Shown piece after piece: positions 38,321-39,748 of a stretch of DNA of 39,748 bases (position 1 is the first letter of the stretch; each line of letters opens with the position of its first letter). The notes under the pieces were generated by a model. It was not told the DNA's origin. It did not search any database and worked only from the letters and a program-made list of their open reading frames with translations. A program made the position numbers and the translations under genes. This DNA is from Elysia marginata. Its lineage: Eukaryota; Mollusca; Gastropoda; Plakobranchidae. The stretch spans positions 14,392 to 54,139 of the forward strand of contig BMAT01001806.1 of the NCBI GenBank assembly GCA_019649035.1, written 5' to 3'.

Positions 38321-38880
38321 TTTGTGTTTCGTTTCAAAGTTTGATTATGCCACTACGAAAAAGACGAATGCTTAAGCATTGCAAATTTACCACGTTAATA
38401 ACTAGTTCGCCCAGTATATTAAATGAAGAGTAACGAAACACTACAGAGAATAGTCGAGATGGTAACTTGGGGCATTTTATCTTTCCAGTGCAGTTGTTTC
38501 TGACAATCACAAAACCAACTTGTCGCGTCATACCCCTTCTTACGCCAGTGGCTAACCTGAAAAACAGGCTAAATCTGGGGTTATCACATTTATGATAAAT
38601 CTGGGCTCAAGTTGCTTAGAAATAGACAGACCCAGACACACTTTATCAATATTTTCAGCCCATTTTTGTCACGCTGACAAGTTATTAGATGGTGAGGTAA
38701 TGGTGGCCATTGTGTGCACTGTGAGGACTAGAGCGGCCCGTAGCCGACACAAAGATTAGGATCAGGATAACGAATAGTTGGTGAATCCGGAGCACAGTAG
38801 CTGCTGGTTACTGGCTTGCATTTCATGTTATAGTTATGTAAAGAGTAACCGCAAGTTGTCAATATTGGCAATATTTCATC
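38321..38880. promoter_or_regulatory. Upstream region of the CAP gene, no defined element
   Basis: 5' flank on the minus strand. AT-rich, without a convincing TATA box or initiator that I can place. A far-upstream exon of a 5' UTR cannot be excluded. Confidence 0.3.
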
Positions 38881-38889
38881 GTCTGTAAC

Positions 38890-39700
38890 TGTTCTTAATA
38901 CAGACACACCTCAAGGCTGTCCGTTATCTCCCAAGCTATACTCAACTTTTAATTATGACTGTAAAGCAGAATTCCCTGGGTGTCTTCTAATTAAATTTGC
39001 AGACGACACCAATGTGATGGAATTGGTTGATAAAATTAATAAGAATATTTTTCGATTGAATCAAACGTTCTAAGGTGTAAAGAAAATAAAATTTAAAACT
39101 AAACGTATCAAAAACCAAAGAAATGGCAATTGATTTTCGAAGGGGCGAGGTGCCACCACTGTCATTCGTTATAATAGGGGACACAGTTGAAAGAGTTGAT
39201 TCATTCAAACGTCTCGGCACCATTCTGGGAATTGAATAGCAAAAACATATACCAAGGGCCAGGCAGCTTATTTACTTTTAAGGAAACTTAGGTCTTTTAA
39301 GATCAATAAAGTGACAGTCAATATATTTTTACAGAGCCAGTGTGGAGAGCATCTTAAATCAATCGGTTATTGTTTGGTTTAAACTTTAATAGAAAAGCAA
39401 AGAAGGACATTAAAAGACTGAACTCAATTGTCATAAACGCTCAAAAATTAATTGGTGTGAATCTTTCATCTCTTGAAAGTTTATATAAAGAAAGAATGTC
39501 AGCCAGAAGAGAGAAGACCTTGAAAGATGACACCCACCCAGCAAGAAAACATTTTAATTTTTTACCTCATGGGCGAAGACTAAAGGCGTTCAAAGGAAAT
39601 AAACGATTTGTAAATAGCTTCCTTCCCCAAGCCGTAAAACATTTTTATGGAACTAGAATTAAAAGATTATTCTTATTGAATCTGTTGATGAAATGAAGGA
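38890..39700 (+). mobile_element. Rex1/CR1-type LINE, 3' half
   Basis: Plus-strand remains in order: TPQGCPLSPKLYS (38907), LLIKFADDTNVMELVDKIN (catalytic FADD), SKTKEMAIDFRRGEVPPLSF, VDSFKRLGTILG, then an open frame at 39370-39696 with RLNSIVINAQKLIGVNLSSL, DDTHPARKHFNFLPHGRRLK and RFVNSFLPQAVKHF, the conserved C-terminus of this group. Frameshifts and stops, no endonuclease domain. It lies outside the gene, 570 bp upstream of the start codon, in opposite orientation. Confidence 0.88.
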
Positions 39701-39748
39701 CATAAAAGGATGGGGTGTTTCGTTAAGCACAATGTGTTAAGAGAAGGG

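Noticed and set aside
1-39748. CRISPR array, bacterial operon, prophage or integrated virus
   Set aside because: No regularly spaced short repeats with unique spacers, no prokaryotic gene layout and no viral structural or replication genes were seen. All polymerase-like sequences belong to LINEs or Penelope-like elements.

Overview
The window looks like AT-rich nuclear DNA of an invertebrate animal, most likely a mollusc and possibly a gastropod. That is an inference from the type of CAP-family protein encoded, the tRNA-derived SINEs, the hammerhead-bearing Penelope-like elements and the very large introns. Nothing bacterial is present: no operons, no long ORFs and no ribosome binding sites.

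One host gene fills the window. It lies on the minus strand, and ten coding exons between 38320 and 236 join into one 326-codon frame (325 residues plus stop). All splice sites are GT/AG and all phases match. The product is a secreted CAP/CRISP-type protein: signal peptide, short propeptide with a basic RKR site, a Cys-containing linker, the CAP domain with both CRISP signatures, a Cys-rich hinge, an EGF-like module and a C-terminal ShKT/ICR-like module. Most open frames in the window are shadows or transposon remains; only the terminal exon lies wholly inside one long open frame in the right register.

The nine introns make up over 97% of the gene span and hold nested mobile elements. Intron 9 (364-2875) has a LINE split by a mariner. 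Intron 8 (2978-8797) has an unclassified direct repeat, a probable inverted-repeat element and a SINE. Intron 6 (10028-26287, 16 kb) has a CR1/Rex1-like LINE fragment, several SINEs, a 4.4 kb L1/Tx1-like LINE with ORF1 and ORF2, a MITE cluster with an exact 170-bp duplication, another LINE 3' fragment, and a 1304-bp mariner inside a Penelope-associated repeat. Intron 5 holds a (TC)n run and little else. Intron 4 has a SINE. Intron 2 (31618-38036) is dominated by Penelope-like elements (PLEs).

The most notable system is in intron 2: a minus-strand PLE with its reverse-transcriptase core deleted, flanked by two terminal repeats (pLTRs). Each repeat carries a hammerhead ribozyme fold with a very short stem III, and each has one substitution at a core position. 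Next to it are two GIY-YIG endonuclease tails and a pair of inverted arms of about 0.7-0.8 kb. Upstream of the gene a Rex1/CR1-type LINE 3' half occupies 38890-39700. No promoter or polyadenylation signal could be assigned with confidence.
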